The notes beneath the pieces are model-generated. The model was not told where the DNA came from and did no database searches. It was given only the letters and a program-made list of their open reading frames with translations. From JAEXNA01 sp037968995 (GTDB lineage Bacteria > Vulcanimicrobiota > Xenobia > Xenobiales > JADMJV01), in assembly GCA_037968995.1 (NCBI GenBank), contig JBBKWP010000282.1, positions 4,483 through 68,482 on the forward strand: DNA of 64,000 nt, in the 5' to 3' direction. The position numbers and the translations under genes are program-made. This document shows positions 62,942 to 64,000 of the stretch, piece after piece (position 1 is the stretch's first letter; the number at the start of each line of letters is the position of its first letter).

Positions 62942-63460
62942 ATGGCGACTTCAGAACATACGAAAAAATTTGGTGATGTCCATCCGTTGGGGCATCTTCT
63001 CGACGACTGGGCCGAATGGGTGGCGGAGCACGGAGATGGTTCAGTGGTCATCGAGTACGACGAAGACGATGACTCCTTTTTGGTTAACCGCGACGGCCGC
63101 AGAGCCGTTCTTTACACCTCGGACATTGACGAGAAGTTTTATGGTGAGGCTCAGGCGCTCTTCGCGGAAGCCGAAATCGGGATCCCTCCTCAACACCTGG
63201 ACTGGAGTCAAACCCTCAAATTCTCAGGGAACGAACTCGTGCTGTCTCGTATTTCGTTGTCCGAGCGCGGCGACAACACCGTCCTGCTCGTCGAGGGTGC
63301 GGTACCCCTTTCTAAGATAGATTTCGCCCTTTTCGATCTGATGGTGCGAGAAGTGGCGACCATCGCGCGAGATCTTCGACGCCACCTCGCCGACGTTCTT
63401 GAGCCAGCCAAAACGAGTTCCGTAGTGGAAGCTGAAGAAGAGGCAAGCGCCGCGGGATAA
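62942..63460 (+). CDS. YbjN/CesT-like small acidic protein
   Basis: 172 residues from ATG at 62942; TTG at 62924 is an alternative start. It is acidic at both ends. The central part, SVVIEYDEDDDSFLVNRDGR, LSRISLSERGDNTVLLVEGA, VPLSKIDFALFDLMVREVAT and IARDLRRHLADVL, follows the beta-beta-helix layout of YbjN/type III chaperone-like domains, with a 'V-P-L-x-x-x-D-x-x-L-F-x' turn. A role as a protein-binding module or chaperone is inferred; there is no enzyme motif. The tail (EAEEEASAAG) is low complexity. It may be co-transcribed with the ABC exporter 44 bases upstream, but no functional link can be shown. Confidence 0.55.
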   Translation: MATSEHTKKFGDVHPLGHLLDDWAEWVAEHGDGSVVIEYDEDDDSFLVNRDGRRAVLYTSDIDEKFYGEAQALFAEAEIGIPPQHLDWSQTLKFSGNELVLSRISLSERGDNTVLLVEGAVPLSKIDFALFDLMVREVATIARDLRRHLADVLEPAKTSSVVEAEEEASAAG

Positions 63461-63551
63461 AGTGTCCCGGTTAACATTGCGTCAACACACGGGAAGCCGT
63501 GGGCTGGTATGGTGGACTTAGGGAGAGAGAAATCTTTTTAAGGACACAACC

Positions 63552-63980
63552 ATGATTAGGACCCGCACCCTTCTACTATATATCTTTTGCCTGGGAGTAT
63601 TGACTGCATCCGTTAGCGCTCAGGTGCGCTTCGACGTCTACTCCAACCCCTACTCAGGACCTGGAGTTAACATCTCCGTAGGGAATTCCGGCAACTGCCA
63701 ACCAGCATATAACCGGTCCGGTTACTATAACAGCCCGGTCGTCTATCAACAGCCCGTTCGCGGTAGGGGTCGCCGAGGATACCGTGTGGTCAACGCCAAC
63801 CAGGGATATTACCAACAGGTCAACAACGGCTATTATGTCGCTCAACCTGTCGTGAACCCGGGTTATGGACAAGGTTACTACAATCAAGGCTATTATAATC
63901 AGGGTTACAACAACCAGGGTTACAATAATCAGGGTTACTACAATCAGGGTTACTACAATCAAGGCGGACGCTGTCGGTAA
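63552..63980 (+). CDS. secreted low-complexity YNQG-repeat protein
   Basis: 142 residues. Signal peptide MIRTRTLLLYIFCLGVLTASVSA|Q with AAGGAC eight bases before the ATG. The mature protein is Asn/Gly/Gln/Tyr-rich, with an Arg-rich patch (RGRGRRGYR) near residue 75 and a C-terminal tandem array of six Y-[YN]-N-Q-G units, closing with GGRCR. Two cysteines (mature part) could form one disulfide. The composition resembles prion-like or amyloid-forming, adhesive or spore-coat-type proteins, but no family is recognised. It is the last gene in the window and seems monocistronic. A weak extended -10-like TGGTATGGT lies near 63505. Confidence 0.75.
   Translation: MIRTRTLLLYIFCLGVLTASVSAQVRFDVYSNPYSGPGVNISVGNSGNCQPAYNRSGYYNSPVVYQQPVRGRGRRGYRVVNANQGYYQQVNNGYYVAQPVVNPGYGQGYYNQGYYNQGYNNQGYNNQGYYNQGYYNQGGRCR
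63873..63962 (+). repeat. 15-base tandem repeat (six units) encoding G-Y-[YN]-N-Q
   Basis: Units at 63873, 63888, 63903, 63918, 63933 and 63948 follow the pattern GGTTACTACAATCAG. Units 1, 5 and 6 are near identical at DNA level, while units 2-4 vary at third bases or Tyr/Asn. The 15-base period keeps the frame and makes copy number prone to slippage. Confidence 0.92.
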
Positions 63981-64000
63981 GTCACAGACCTCAGCCTCGT

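Overview
The window is dense bacterial chromosome: about 58 protein genes, many joined by 1-8 base start/stop overlaps, and no rRNA, tRNA, insertion sequence, prophage or CRISPR array that I could see. Moderately high GC, GTG/TTG starts, Shine-Dalgarno sequences, LigA, Mfd, RNase PH and type IV pilin-type genes mark it as bacterial. The mix is unusual: coenzyme F420 synthesis genes, an acyl-CoA oxidase, paired Hsp70/DUF2760 genes, a fused GMPP/phosphomannomutase, paired GlgC proteins and HrpB. It does not point to one familiar phylum. A poorly sampled, deep-branching and probably diderm lineage is my inference; I cannot place it further without a search.

Region by region. 1-6854 (+): end of an acyl-CoA oxidase, then TatD-like hydrolase, TcdA, a degenerate ASKHA-fold protein, a methyltransferase, a CoA-type Nudix hydrolase and cofD-cofC-cofE, the late part of F420 synthesis. 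6964-16551 (+): two pseudopilin-like proteins, a large PilX-like protein, a coiled-coil protein, a GMPP-PMM-DUF5752 fusion, an FtsH-like membrane module lacking the protease, and the first ligA, closed by a terminator. 16608-25175 (mostly -): an unknown helical protein, an exported spermidine-synthase-like protein, and a four-gene operon of TPR, DUF2760, Hsp70 and Hsp70-DUF3731 proteins. 25534-32390: lipoprotein hydrolase, creatininase-family protein, YbjN-like protein, nicotinate phosphoribosyltransferase, methyltransferase and a membrane GAF/degenerate-GGDEF protein.

32491-46370: mfd, a small protein antisense to its end, a second spermidine-synthase-like protein, an active-looking diguanylate cyclase, 7Fe ferredoxin, CutA, RNase PH, a TPR protein, an RNase Z-like hydrolase, SerC and a second, longer ligA. 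46559-56693: secreted stalk-domain protein, two GlgC paralogues (one apparently non-catalytic), class III aminotransferase, membrane protein, YfcC-type carrier, UvrD/PcrA helicase with two Tudor-like tails, and a Ser/Thr kinase. 56769-63980 (+): MAPEG protein, tandem PilZ protein, PduO-type adenosyltransferase, HrpB, an ABC exporter pair, a YbjN/CesT-like protein and a secreted YNQG-repeat protein.

Themes that tie genes together: c-di-GMP signalling and pili (one catalytic and one receptor-like GGDEF, a PilZ-PilZ protein, the pseudopilin operon); DNA repair (two LigA, Mfd, UvrD); carbohydrate activation (GMPP/PMM, GlgC pair); and an uncharacterised chaperone operon. The most promising poorly described units are the TPR-DUF2760-Hsp70-Hsp70/DUF3731 operon, the orphan FtsH-like module and the second LigA with its charged insertion.
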